From: Maribacter vaceletii
GTDB taxonomy: Bacteria; Bacteroidota; Bacteroidia; Flavobacteriales; Flavobacteriaceae
Assembly (NCBI RefSeq): GCF_003634105.1
Contig: NZ_RBIQ01000009.1
Coordinates: 372,001 to 436,000, forward strand
Length of the DNA: 64,000 nucleotides
Reading direction: 5' to 3'
Made by a program: the position numbers and the translations under genes
Shown: positions 37,505 to 45,802 of the stretch, one piece after another
How the letters are laid out: every line of letters begins with the position of its first letter
How positions within the stretch are numbered: the first letter of the stretch is position 1
The notes under the pieces: model-generated
What the model saw: the letters and a program-made list of their open reading frames with translations, nothing else
What the model was told of the DNA's origin: nothing
Database searches by the model: none

Positions 37505-38746
37505 CTATTCGTATTTAATAGCCTTTACTGGAGAAATTTTTGTGATAATATAGGATGGTAATAACAACATAAGCAAGCACAATAATAGTACTCCAAGATT
37601 TAGGATACAGACACTAAAAAAATCTATGTGTACTGGTATGTATTCTATATAATATTCCTCAGGGTTTGGGAATTTAAAAAGATGGTATTTTTCTTGGGCC
37701 CATAAAAAACTCAACGCAATTAGGTTTCCCCAAAATAATCCTACACCAATTAAATAAGCCGCATTGTATAAAAATATTTTACGAATACTCCAATTACTAG
37801 AGCCAAGTGCTTTTAAAACACCAATCATTTGTGAGCGTTCTAGTATTAAGACTAACAATGCTGTTATCATATTAATACCGCCTACTAGTATCATAATACC
37901 AATGATTATAGCAATATTAAAATCAAATAAACCAATCCACTCAAAAATCTTATAGTATTTATCTGTAATATTTTGGGTATCTAAATTGGAAAGTGTTTGA
38001 CCGTAAATTTCATTACTTTTTTCCTTTATAGTATCAAAATCATCAAGAAACACCTCAAAATTACCAATTTCGTTTGTTTCCCATTTATTCATGCGTTGAA
38101 TATGGCGTATGTCTACAAAAATATAGGTGCCATCAAACTCTTCAAACCCGCTATCATAAATACCGGAAACTTTAAATTTTCTTTGGTTTGGAATTTTAGA
38201 AGGATCATCATCTTTCAAAAATATTGCAGGAAAAGTATCTCCAATTTTTAATTGTAGTCTATTAGCCATTATTTTAGAAACAAGGGCATCGCTATTTAAA
38301 TCTCCATTATAATTGGGCATACTCCCTTCTATAATATATTCTTTAAATACAGTACTATTAAAATCTGTTCCTATACCTTTAGCAATAATTCCTTCAAAAG
38401 TGTCTTCTAACCGAATAATACCTCCTTTAGTTGCTACAGCTTGCACATGAGAAATTCCTGAAATATTTTTAAACTCTGGGTAAAATTCTTGCTCTAAAGA
38501 AACGGGAACTACAGAAACTTCGGAAGCATTATTATCGTAATTATAAATTTGAATATGCCCATTAAAAGCGGTAATTTTTTCTCTTATTTTATGCTTAAGT
38601 CCTACCCCTGTTGCTATAGCAATTAACATCATAATAACTCCCAAAGAAATTGCTGCAATTGCAATTTTTATTATTGGTGCAGATATACTAATTTTATGCT
38701 CCTTACCTTTAATAAGTCGTTTGGCTATAAAGTATTCTAAATTCAA
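37505..38746 (-). CDS. LolC/LolE-type ABC permease (FtsX fold)
   Basis: 413 residues. N-terminal NLEYFIAKRLIKGKEHKISISAPIIKIAIAAISLGVIMMLIAIATGVGLKHKIREKITAFNGHIQIYNY contains TM1, then a periplasmic domain (about 70-270), then the FtsX core with three membrane segments (FNIAIIIGIMILVGGINMITALLVLILERSQMIGVLKALG is the signature with the Lol-type motif, then NAAYLIGVGLFWGNLIALSF and CILNLGVLLLCLLMLLLPSYI). This is the layout of LolC/LolE, which with LolD releases lipoproteins from the inner membrane to LolA. The start is TTG at 38746; no ATG fits. It ends ILNLGV..ISPVKAIKYE. Divergent from NamZ: start codons are only 3 nt apart. Confidence 0.88.
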   Translation of the reverse strand: MNLEYFIAKRLIKGKEHKISISAPIIKIAIAAISLGVIMMLIAIATGVGLKHKIREKITAFNGHIQIYNYDNNASEVSVVPVSLEQEFYPEFKNISGISHVQAVATKGGIIRLEDTFEGIIAKGIGTDFNSTVFKEYIIEGSMPNYNGDLNSDALVSKIMANRLQLKIGDTFPAIFLKDDDPSKIPNQRKFKVSGIYDSGFEEFDGTYIFVDIRHIQRMNKWETNEIGNFEVFLDDFDTIKEKSNEIYGQTLSNLDTQNITDKYYKIFEWIGLFDFNIAIIIGIMILVGGINMITALLVLILERSQMIGVLKALGSSNWSIRKIFLYNAAYLIGVGLFWGNLIALSFLWAQEKYHLFKFPNPEEYYIEYIPVHIDFFSVCILNLGVLLLCLLMLLLPSYIITKISPVKAIKYE

Positions 38747-38749
38747 ATT

Positions 38750-39988
38750 ATGATGTTTTTACCAAGTATCAAAAGTACATTTTTATTATGGTTTTTTGTA
38801 TTTACAGCATGCGGAAACCAAGGAAAAACATCCGATTCTAACAAAAAGAATAAAGATTTTGCTGTTGCCAACACCCAAAAAGACTCTATCCTAGTTGCTG
38901 CAAACCGCACAACAGATTACCTTCCATTACTAAAAGACAAGAAAGTAGGCATAGTTGCTAACCAAACTAGTGTGGTATTTAAAAAAAATGGTTATACCCA
39001 TCTAGTAGATTCTCTTATTAACCATTCTATTACAATTAAGACTGTTTTTTCTCCAGAACATGGTTTTCGTGGTAAGGCAGATGCTGGTGAGAAAGTTAAA
39101 AATAGCGTAGATACTAAAACAGGTTTACCTATACTATCGCTTCATGGAAAAAACAGAAAACCAACAAAAAAACAACTAGAAAATTTAGATATTGTTGTTT
39201 TTGACATTCAAGATGTTGGTGTTCGTTTTTACACATACATTGCCACATTACAATTAGTTATAGAAGCTTGTGCAGAAAATAATATTCCTGTTTTAGTTTT
39301 GGATCGCCCTAATCCAAACGCACATTATATAGATGGCCCAACTATGGAAGCAGCGCATACTAGCTTTTTGGGAATGACAGAAATTCCGTTAGTTTATGGA
39401 ATGACAATTGGCGAATATGCGCAAATGATAAATGAAGAAGGTTGGCTTTCTAATGGTGTAAAAGCAGATTTAAAGGTTATTCCTCTAAAAAATTGGACAC
39501 ATAAAACTCCTTATAATTTACCTATACGTCCTTCTCCTAATTTACCTAATGCAACTTCTATTGCTTTATATCCTAGCCTTGGGTTGTTTGAAGGAACTAC
39601 TATAAATGCAGGAAGAGGAACCGAATTTCAGTTTCAACGCTATGGTGCATCTTTTTTAGATAGCACACAGTATAGTTTTAAATTTTGGCCAAGACCTAAT
39701 TTTGGTTCTAAAAGCCCTAAAGAAAATGGAACTAAGTGTTACGGAAAAGACCTTTCTGATATTACTACTATGAATGAAGTTACTTTAAAATGGCTTATTG
39801 ATGCATATAATAATGCACATACAGAAAAAGGCATCTTTCTAAAAAGCGGATTTACAAAACACGCCGGAACCGAAAAATTACAACAACAAATTGGAGCCAA
39901 AAAAACAGAAAAAGCAATAAAAGAAACTTGGAAGCCCGGTATAGAAAAATTCAAAAAAATTAGAAAAAAATATCTTATCTATTCTTAA
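38750..39988 (+). CDS. NamZ-type exo-beta-N-acetylmuramidase (DUF1343) lipoprotein
   Basis: 412 residues, lipoprotein signal with Cys at about 22 (FTACGNQ). The family is DUF1343/GH171, of which characterised NamZ removes terminal MurNAc from muropeptide fragments. Motifs: KVGIVANQTSVV (about 64), TVFSPEHGFRGKADAGEKV (with EHG), GLPILSLHGKNRKPTKKQL, VVFDIQDVGVRFYTYIATL, VLDRPNPN, LVYGMTIGEYAQM, and RPSPNLPNATSIALYPSLGLFEGTTINAGRGTEFQFQRYGA. Length agrees with other members. A second in-frame ATG (38753) would shorten it by one residue. It abuts the TTG start of the LolC-like gene in the opposite direction, so promoters must lie inside the neighbouring coding sequences. Confidence 0.88.
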   Translation: MMFLPSIKSTFLLWFFVFTACGNQGKTSDSNKKNKDFAVANTQKDSILVAANRTTDYLPLLKDKKVGIVANQTSVVFKKNGYTHLVDSLINHSITIKTVFSPEHGFRGKADAGEKVKNSVDTKTGLPILSLHGKNRKPTKKQLENLDIVVFDIQDVGVRFYTYIATLQLVIEACAENNIPVLVLDRPNPNAHYIDGPTMEAAHTSFLGMTEIPLVYGMTIGEYAQMINEEGWLSNGVKADLKVIPLKNWTHKTPYNLPIRPSPNLPNATSIALYPSLGLFEGTTINAGRGTEFQFQRYGASFLDSTQYSFKFWPRPNFGSKSPKENGTKCYGKDLSDITTMNEVTLKWLIDAYNNAHTEKGIFLKSGFTKHAGTEKLQQQIGAKKTEKAIKETWKPGIEKFKKIRKKYLIYS

Positions 39989-39990
39989 AC

Positions 39991-40482
39991 TTATTTTATT
40001 CTCTTTTTCATTTCCTCAACAATATTATAGGCAGCAGGGCATATAGCAACATTTTTCATGGTTAAATTACTTATTTGCTGAAATTTTTTACGGTCGGTAT
40101 GTGGAAACTCTCTACACGCTTTGGGTCTTACATCGTAAATGGAACAATAATTATCTGCACCTAAAAAAGCACAAGGCACTTGTTGTAAAACATAGTCATT
40201 ATCCTCATCTACACGTAAATAATTTTCTATAAATTTTTGTGGTTTTTGCCTAAAATGTTTCGCAATACGTTCTACATCGGCATTTGTAAACAAAGGCCCA
40301 GTGGTTTTACAGCAATTTGCACATTCTAAACAATCTGTTTTTTTAAACTCTTCTTCATGCAACTCTTGCATAATATAGTCTAGATTCTTGGGTACTTTCT
40401 TTTTTAGTTTAGTAAAAAACTTTTTGTTCTCAGTTTGTTTTTCATCTGCCTTCTTACCTAATTCTTTAAGAAATTGTTCCAT
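39991..40482 (-). CDS. YkgJ-family cysteine-cluster protein
   Basis: 163 residues, cytoplasmic. The YkgJ pattern is clear: CLECANCCKTTGPLFTNADVERIAKHF, then QQVPCAFLGADNYCSIYDVRPKACREFPHTD, and a late Cys in NVAICPAAYNIVE: eight cysteines arranged to bind a metal or iron-sulfur cluster. The first 50 residues are highly charged (KKADEKQTENKKFFTKLKKKVPKNLDYIMQEL). Function of the family is not known for this branch; other members are tied to Fe-S or zinc. Ends 2 bp after the convergent NamZ stop. It starts in overlap with the stop of the DUF2059 gene (one-base overlap), so the two are one operon. Confidence 0.83.
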   Translation of the reverse strand: MEQFLKELGKKADEKQTENKKFFTKLKKKVPKNLDYIMQELHEEEFKKTDCLECANCCKTTGPLFTNADVERIAKHFRQKPQKFIENYLRVDEDNDYVLQQVPCAFLGADNYCSIYDVRPKACREFPHTDRKKFQQISNLTMKNVAICPAAYNIVEEMKKRIK

Positions 40483-40997
40483 TATTTTAATAAACTTAAA
40501 GCTGTTTCATACAAATCTCTACTCCACCCTTCCGATGCTTTAGAAATTTCAGTTCCAAGTATAGATTGCTTTTCAATGATTTTTTTTCCAACCTCAGAAT
40601 TATAAAAAGTATTTAGTTTCTCTTTCTGTGCCGGGTTCATTTTAGACCTATCTGTAAGTAATTGCTTTCCTGTAGCACTAGTGTAAAATGAAACCATTTT
40701 AGAAATATCTTCCTTCGTAAAATTAGTTTCATAAATAGGAATTAGCAAAGTTTTCATTTCCCCAACAGCTTTTGTTTTGTTTTCTTTTAAATATTTCCAA
40801 CCCTCTGCATTACTATTATTCTCTGGGTATCTTCCTTTCAACATTTTTAATAACTCATCATAAGCAAAGTTATATTGTCCCATGGAGCCATTTACCTCTA
40901 AATAATTGCCTACTAAAGCGGTTGTATTTTTATCTTGAGCATTAGAAAAAACAGGAATACATAAAAGAAATAATAAAAAATATTTTAACTGTTGCAT
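40482..40997 (-). CDS. Secreted DUF2059 protein
   Basis: Start set at the ATG at 40997, giving signal peptide MQQLKYFLLFLLCIPVFSNAQ; an alternative ATG at 41018 adds MQFKKKP and remains possible, while the frame further upstream to 41159 runs into the neighbouring gene and is rejected. The mature part carries DUF2059: LLIPIYETNFTKEDISKMVSFYTSATGKQLLTDRSKM, then EVGKKIIEKQSILGTEI. The pattern FxxxEixxmxxFYxSxxGkkl is typical of DUF2059. Function unknown, periplasmic. It overlaps the YkgJ start by one base and shares its promoter; it is divergent from the methyltransferase at 41054. Confidence 0.75.
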   Translation of the reverse strand: MQQLKYFLLFLLCIPVFSNAQDKNTTALVGNYLEVNGSMGQYNFAYDELLKMLKGRYPENNSNAEGWKYLKENKTKAVGEMKTLLIPIYETNFTKEDISKMVSFYTSATGKQLLTDRSKMNPAQKEKLNTFYNSEVGKKIIEKQSILGTEISKASEGWSRDLYETALSLLK

Positions 40998-41053
40998 GGG
41001 TTTCTTTTTAAACTGCATAAAAAATCTCACTTTTGTTACAAAGTACAAATATA

Positions 41054-41767
41054 ATGGATAATGACATTTACGGGCAGGCACTTTTAGATTATCAAAAAGG
41101 AAATTATACCGAAGATATAACAACATATTTATCCTTAGAAGAAGAAGATACATTACCATTACCGTACTTGTTTAGGAATTTTAAAGAAATGCCCGCTTTA
41201 GAAAAAAAAGCTTTAAAATTATGTAAAGGAACTATTTTAGATATAGGCTGCGGTGCTGGCAGTCATAGCTTAGAACTACAAAACAAAGAATTACCTGTTA
41301 CATCTATAGATTTTTCGAAAGGTGCAATAGAAGCTTCCGAACTTAGAGGAGTTAAAAATGCAATCCATACTAATTTGTATGATTTTAAAGGCCAAAAATT
41401 TGATACGCTTCTTTTGTTAATGAATGGAATTGGTATTGCAGAAAAAGTAAATAAATTAGATAAATTCTTCTCGCACTTAAAGTCCTTATTAAAACCGAAT
41501 GGACAAATTCTATTAGATTCTAGTGATATTATTTATATGTATGAAGATGATGAAGATGGCGGTTATTGGATTCCCGAAGGGATAGATTATTACGGAGAGG
41601 TTAGTTTTCATATGGAATATAAAGGAAAAAAAAGCAACACTTTCCCTTGGCTCTATTTAGATTTTAATACACTACAAAGAGCGGCCAATTATAACCATTT
41701 AGATTGCGAATTAGTTTTTGAAGGGGATCATTTCGATTTTTTAGCACGTTTAACACTTTCTTTATAA
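41054..41767 (+). CDS. Class I SAM-dependent methyltransferase
   Basis: 237 residues from the ATG at 41054; the upstream TTG at 41033 would add seven residues and is less likely. The motif I loop TILDIGCGAGSHSLEL (about 65-80) and the acidic VTSIDFSKGAIEASEL (motif II) are those of class I methyltransferases; KSLLKPNGQILLDSSDIIYMY is motif post II-III. Substrate unknown. A segment near the C-terminus, YEDDEDGGYWIPEGIDYYGEVSFHMEYKGKKSNTFPWLYLD, is a lineage-specific part seen in this flavobacterial group. It is divergent from DUF2059 with a 35-56 bp gap, and ends 54 bp before a lipoprotein gene on the same strand. Confidence 0.85.
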   Translation: MDNDIYGQALLDYQKGNYTEDITTYLSLEEEDTLPLPYLFRNFKEMPALEKKALKLCKGTILDIGCGAGSHSLELQNKELPVTSIDFSKGAIEASELRGVKNAIHTNLYDFKGQKFDTLLLLMNGIGIAEKVNKLDKFFSHLKSLLKPNGQILLDSSDIIYMYEDDEDGGYWIPEGIDYYGEVSFHMEYKGKKSNTFPWLYLDFNTLQRAANYNHLDCELVFEGDHFDFLARLTLSL

Positions 41768-41821
41768 TAGTAAGCATAGCTTATTCGTTACGACTTTATA
41801 TAAAACAATTATCTTTAGAAG

Positions 41822-42718
41822 ATGAATAAATTCCGTTTCTTAAGTATTATACTAGTATTAGGGCTACTTTTTTCATGTTCTAAAAAATCTGATAATGAAG
41901 ATGAAAAACCTACCAAACTTGTAAATAAAGCGGGCAACCTTAAAGGAACTGGAGAATCTGCAAACGATATTTTATCTAATGAAAATTTTGATGAACTTAT
42001 AATTGAAGTTGCATACGTTAAAGATTTTAAACCTACAGATGCTACAATAGATAATTTAACCCTCTTTTTAAAAGAACATTCTTTTAAACAAACTATAGAA
42101 GTTGTTTACAAAGAATTAAGCTCCCCGAATGAAGAAACCCTAACTTTAGAGGAAATAAATGAACTAGAGCAGGAAAATAGAACTGTATATAATGATGGAA
42201 AAACACTGGCTTTTTATATTTATTTTGCTGATGCTCCTTCCGATGAAGACGATGAAGAAGAGGATTTAGTAACTCTAGGAGCGGTATACCGAAATACTTC
42301 TATGGTTATTTATGAAAAAACAATTAAAAAATTATCTGCAAGGAGTTTTGTTATTACTACGGAAGATATTGAAACTGCAACATTAAATCATGAATTTGGG
42401 CACTTATTTGGTCTGGTAAATTTAGGTTTTGAAGATGAGCCAGAAAGTCCTTTAAAAACTAAAATGGTAAACCCGCATGAAGACCCGGAAGCTCAAAGTC
42501 ATTGCACCACAGATGGTTGTTTAATGCGTGCCGAGCTTTCTTTTCAGCAAACAAACAAAAGTGCTAAAAACAATTCTACAAACAACTTACAAGCAAGTTG
42601 CAGGTTAGACGGAATTAGTGTCTTAAAAATGCTAGAAAGCGGAAAAACAAGTAAATCTAAAGCTCAAAACTTAGGAGCTGAATGTATTTTAGATTTAAAA
42701 GCCAATGGTGGTAGGTAA
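41822..42718 (+). CDS. Metalloprotease-like lipoprotein (HEFGH)
   Basis: 298 residues; lipoprotein signal MNKFRFLSIILVLGLLFSC (Cys at about 19). It belongs to the flavobacterial membrane-metalloprotease group. The zinc motif is LNHEFGHLFGLVNLG (about 190-204), followed at a distance by a Met-turn-like CTTDGCLMRAEL (about 223). In metzincins the third ligand follows as HEXXHXXGXXH (or D); here the position is Asn (HEFGHLFGLVN), so either Asn or another residue completes the site, or the enzyme is altered. The first third (KDFKPTDATIDNLTLFLKEHSF, SPNEETLTLEEINEL) is presumably a prodomain. A composite repeat element starts just after its stop codon. Confidence 0.72.
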   Translation: MNKFRFLSIILVLGLLFSCSKKSDNEDEKPTKLVNKAGNLKGTGESANDILSNENFDELIIEVAYVKDFKPTDATIDNLTLFLKEHSFKQTIEVVYKELSSPNEETLTLEEINELEQENRTVYNDGKTLAFYIYFADAPSDEDDEEEDLVTLGAVYRNTSMVIYEKTIKKLSARSFVITTEDIETATLNHEFGHLFGLVNLGFEDEPESPLKTKMVNPHEDPEAQSHCTTDGCLMRAELSFQQTNKSAKNNSTNNLQASCRLDGISVLKMLESGKTSKSKAQNLGAECILDLKANGGR

Positions 42719-42878
42719 GTTGAGGGTTGATGGTTAGGTAAAATACAAATCGCAACAAAAAATATAGTAACTAGAATAAAAGTGATTGCTTATTTACCAA
42801 CGGCTAAGAGCCAAAAACCAAACAACTTTTTGACATTCGACTTTGGACTTTGGACTTTGGACTTTGGACTTTGGACTT
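42719..42878 (+). repeat. Intergenic element with GGTTGATGG head and GGACTTT tandem repeat
   Basis: Starts right after the stop codon with GTTGAGGGTTGATGGTTAGG, goes through A-rich DNA with CCAAACAACTTTTTGACATTCGA, and ends in GACTTTG repeats (42839-42878, about 5.7 copies of the 7-mer). Same plan and orientation as the elements at 18918 and 55953. Confidence 0.85.
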
Positions 42879-42888
42879 CTAAGAAATT

Positions 42889-43521
42889 TTACGGTATATT
42901 CAAATACTTATGTGTTTGTAAAGAAACTTTCCATTTTGGGTTTTGCATTACATAATCTACAATAAGAGGAACAACTTTGTCTTTTACACTCCATTCTGGT
43001 TGTAAGTATAAAATACAGTCTTTATTAGTTAATGTCGCTTGTTCTTCTGCAAAAATTAAGTCGTGCTTATTATACACAATCACTTTTAGTTCATGGGCTT
43101 TATCATAAATTTCTCCAAAAGGTAATTTGTTTTTTTTAGGCGATAAGCAAATCCAATCCCATTCTCCAGATAATTTATAAGCACCAGAAGTTTCTATATG
43201 GGTTTGTAAATTTTTAGCTTTTAATGCTTTTGTTATTGGCCCCATATCCCATGTTAAAGGTTCTCCTCCAGTAACTACAATAGTATCCGAATATTTTGCC
43301 GCCTTCTCGGCAATACCATCAATCTTTGTTGGCGGATGCGTTTCTGCATTCCAACTTTCTTTTACATCACACCAATGGCAACCAACATCACACCCTCCTA
43401 CACGTATAAAATATGCAGCGGTTCCCTTATGAAAACCTTCTCCTTGAATTGTATAAAATTCTTCCATTAAAGGAAGCATTTCTCCTTTATTTACCAATGC
43501 TAATACATCCTCATTTACCAT
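42889..43521 (-). CDS. queE: 7-carboxy-7-deazaguanine synthase (radical SAM, QueE)
   Basis: Queuosine pathway enzyme that rearranges 6-carboxy-tetrahydropterin to CDG, a precursor of preQ0. Start at the ATG at 43521 (MVNEDVLALVNKG); an upstream ATG at 43536 is in the same frame but overlaps the -7 box TATCTTTG. From there 210 residues. Motifs: MLPLMEEFYTIQGEGFHKGTAAYFIRVGGCDVGCHWCDVKESW with the radical-SAM cluster CX3CX2C (CDVGCHWC), VVTGGEPL (SAM-binding GGEP), and HIETSG. The Bacteroidota-type CX3CX2C is intact. QueE is isolated from other queuosine genes here. Its message appears leaderless (4-nt spacer CCAA). Confidence 0.95.
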   Translation of the reverse strand: MVNEDVLALVNKGEMLPLMEEFYTIQGEGFHKGTAAYFIRVGGCDVGCHWCDVKESWNAETHPPTKIDGIAEKAAKYSDTIVVTGGEPLTWDMGPITKALKAKNLQTHIETSGAYKLSGEWDWICLSPKKNKLPFGEIYDKAHELKVIVYNKHDLIFAEEQATLTNKDCILYLQPEWSVKDKVVPLIVDYVMQNPKWKVSLQTHKYLNIP

Positions 43522-43525
43522 TTGG

Positions 43526-43533
43526 CAAAGATA
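43526..43533 (-). promoter_or_regulatory. -7 promoter box TATCTTTG, 4 nt before the queE ATG
   Basis: TATCTTTG then CCAA then ATG on the minus strand; decides the start at 43521 against 43536. Confidence 0.65.
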
Positions 43534-43717
43534 CATTTAACTTCTTAGATTTATAATTTATGTAGCGCTCATAATTGGAAGTTTCTTAGGTTTAACAAAA
43601 AATTACAAGCAAATAAGACGCTAAATACCAGAACTTAAAAGAATAAAGTGTTAATTAGAATATAAACAGACTTTACAATTGCCTAAAAATCCCCTATTTT
43701 TATAAAAAATAATTTTC

Positions 43718-45226
43718 ATGGCTACCAAAGAAGAATTCTTTGCACATATAGAAAAAGGATACACTACCAAAGGAGATTTTATTACCATGGGCGCTGCAAT
43801 GTTAGAAAACGAAGCAGTAACTAATGCTTTAGTAAAAATCCCTTTAAAGACTCTAAACAGACACGGTCTTATTGCTGGTGCTACGGGTACTGGTAAAACC
43901 AAAACTTTACAAGTTTTGGCCGAGAACCTATCTGAAAAAGGTATTCCTGTAATGCTTATGGATCTAAAAGGGGATTTAAGCGGTTTGGAACAACCAAGTC
44001 CTGGGCATGCTAAAATTGATGAACGTCATGAAAAAATTGGAATTCCATTTGAAGCTAAAGGTTTTCCTGTAGAAATACTTTCTTTATCCGAACAAGATGG
44101 TGTAAAACTTAGAGCTACTGTTTCTGAATTTGGCCCTACGCTACTTTCTAGAATATTAGATTTAACAGAAACACAAACCGGAATTGTTGCTGTTGTTTTT
44201 AAATATTGCGATGATAAGAAACTACCTTTATTAGACCTTAAAGACTTTAAAAAAGTTTTACAATATGCTACTGGCACTGGTAAAGCAGAGTTCACTAAAG
44301 ACTATGGACGTATTTCTACTAGCTCTACCGGAACTATTTTACGTAAAATTATAGAGTTAGAACAACAGGGTGCCGACTTATTTTTTGGTGAAAAATCTTT
44401 TGATGTAGAAGATTTAACTAGGATTGATGAAAATGGGAGAGGATATATAAATATTCTTAGATTAACAGATATACAAGATAAACCAAAATTATTCTCCACA
44501 TTTATGCTGAGCCTTTTGGCCGAAATTTATGCTACTTTTCCTGAACAAGGAGATAGTGATAGACCAGAGTTGGTTTTGTTTATAGACGAAGCACACCTTA
44601 TATTTAAAGAAGCTTCTAAAGCATTACTAGACCAAATAGAAAGTATTGTAAAACTGATACGTTCTAAAGGAATAGGTTTATATTTTGTAACCCAAAACCC
44701 TACCGATGTTCCTAATGAAGTATTATCGCAATTAGGCCTTAAAGTACAACATGCCTTACGTGCTTTTACAGCAAGAGATAGAAAAGCAATAAAACTTACT
44801 GCGGAAAATTATCCAGAATCAGAATTTTATGACACTAAAGAGGTTTTAACCTCATTAGGAATTGGGGAAGCGCTAATTTCTGCTTTAGATGAAAAAGGAA
44901 GACCAACCCCACTTGCCGCTACCCTTTTAAGAGCTCCAATGAGTAGAATGGATGTTCTTACTTCTAAAGAACTAAAAGAAGCTATTGGCAAATCAGATTT
45001 AGTTAAAAAATACAATGAAGAAATAGACCGCGAAAGTGCTTATGAAATTCTAAATGAAAAAATAGAAAAAGCAGAGAAAGAAGCAGTAAAAGAAAAAAAT
45101 AAACCAAGAAGTAGAAAAACATCCTCCAGAAGAACTAGTACAAGACAAAATCCAATTGTTAAAGTACTAACCAGTGCTACATTTATTCGTGGTGTTTTAG
45201 GTGTTCTTAAAAAAGTTATTCGTTAA
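43718..45226 (+). CDS. HerA/YjgR-like (DUF853) P-loop ATPase
   Basis: 502 residues. Walker A GATGTGKT (54-61) in IAGATGTGKTKTLQVLAENLSEKGIPVMLMDLKGDLSGLEQPSPGHAKI; Walker B LVLFIDEAHLIFKEASKALLDQIESIVKLIRSKGIGLYFVTQNPTDVP (about 282-330), where the DE and QNP motifs are characteristic; then QLGLKVQHALRAFTARDRKAIKLTAENYP. This is the YjgR/DUF853 branch of the HerA-FtsK ATPases, whose function is unsettled. The C-terminus after about 440 is a lysine/arginine-rich tail (EKAEKEAVKEKNKPRSRKTSSRRTS) ending in a hydrophobic SATFIRGVLGVLKKVIR. It is followed 5 bp downstream by a small lipoprotein. Confidence 0.87.
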   Translation: MATKEEFFAHIEKGYTTKGDFITMGAAMLENEAVTNALVKIPLKTLNRHGLIAGATGTGKTKTLQVLAENLSEKGIPVMLMDLKGDLSGLEQPSPGHAKIDERHEKIGIPFEAKGFPVEILSLSEQDGVKLRATVSEFGPTLLSRILDLTETQTGIVAVVFKYCDDKKLPLLDLKDFKKVLQYATGTGKAEFTKDYGRISTSSTGTILRKIIELEQQGADLFFGEKSFDVEDLTRIDENGRGYINILRLTDIQDKPKLFSTFMLSLLAEIYATFPEQGDSDRPELVLFIDEAHLIFKEASKALLDQIESIVKLIRSKGIGLYFVTQNPTDVPNEVLSQLGLKVQHALRAFTARDRKAIKLTAENYPESEFYDTKEVLTSLGIGEALISALDEKGRPTPLAATLLRAPMSRMDVLTSKELKEAIGKSDLVKKYNEEIDRESAYEILNEKIEKAEKEAVKEKNKPRSRKTSSRRTSTRQNPIVKVLTSATFIRGVLGVLKKVIR

Positions 45227-45231
45227 GTATT

Positions 45232-45786
45232 ATGAGAAATTTATTAAAAACTATATTTCTATTTTCTATATTATTTGCCATTCAATGTAAAAAAGAAAAT
45301 GACCCTATTTTTTCTATAACAGAAGAACAAGTTGGTAAACTAAAAAAGGAAAGCCTTATTAGAGACCTAGAATTAATTTATTCCGAAGATTCTATAGTAA
45401 CCGATACCGTAAGAGGCAATTTTGGAAGAGGGGCTAGTAAAATAAAAATCTTTGAAAAAGGTGGTAAACATTTACTTACACTAACACCAAATACAGATAG
45501 TATTGCAACTATTGAAAATGTACAAATAAAAGACCCGCGCTATACTACAAGTAATGGTATAGGTATTAGTAGTACATTTAAAGATATTAAAGAAAAATAT
45601 ACTATACGTAAAGTAATTACATCTTTAAACAATGTATTAATTTTAATAAAAGATAGTGATGTGTATTTTACAATAGACAAAAAAGAACTACCCGAAAATG
45701 TACGCTACAACAATACCAATATAGAGGCTGTTCAAATTCCAGATTTGGCAAAAATTAAATACATGATGATTGGTTGGGATTTATAA
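45232..45786 (+). CDS. Small lipoprotein of unknown function
   Basis: 184 residues; signal MRNLLKTIFLFSILFAIQC (lipid Cys about 19). The middle segment EDSIVTDTVRGNFGRGASKIKIFEKGGKHLLTLTPNTDSIATIENVQIKDPRYTTSNGIGISSTFKDIKEKYTIRKV is typical of flavobacterial uncharacterised lipoproteins (a KFEKGGKHLLTLTP pattern). I do not recognise a named family. It begins 5 bp after the HerA-like gene and is presumably co-transcribed; no functional link is known. Confidence 0.7.
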   Translation: MRNLLKTIFLFSILFAIQCKKENDPIFSITEEQVGKLKKESLIRDLELIYSEDSIVTDTVRGNFGRGASKIKIFEKGGKHLLTLTPNTDSIATIENVQIKDPRYTTSNGIGISSTFKDIKEKYTIRKVITSLNNVLILIKDSDVYFTIDKKELPENVRYNNTNIEAVQIPDLAKIKYMMIGWDL

Positions 45787-45802
45787 TGAAAGAACCTTAC
45801 CA

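Noticed and set aside
37496-37561. 21-aa frame MNNLFVF.. antisense to the LolC-like gene end
   Set aside because: Overlaps a solid coding region and has no recognisable features; kept only as part of the orphan-promoter observation.
40998-41159. N-terminal extension of the DUF2059 frame up to 41159
   Set aside because: It runs through the divergent methyltransferase coding region and has no signal-peptide logic; ATG at 40997 (or 41018) is the better start.
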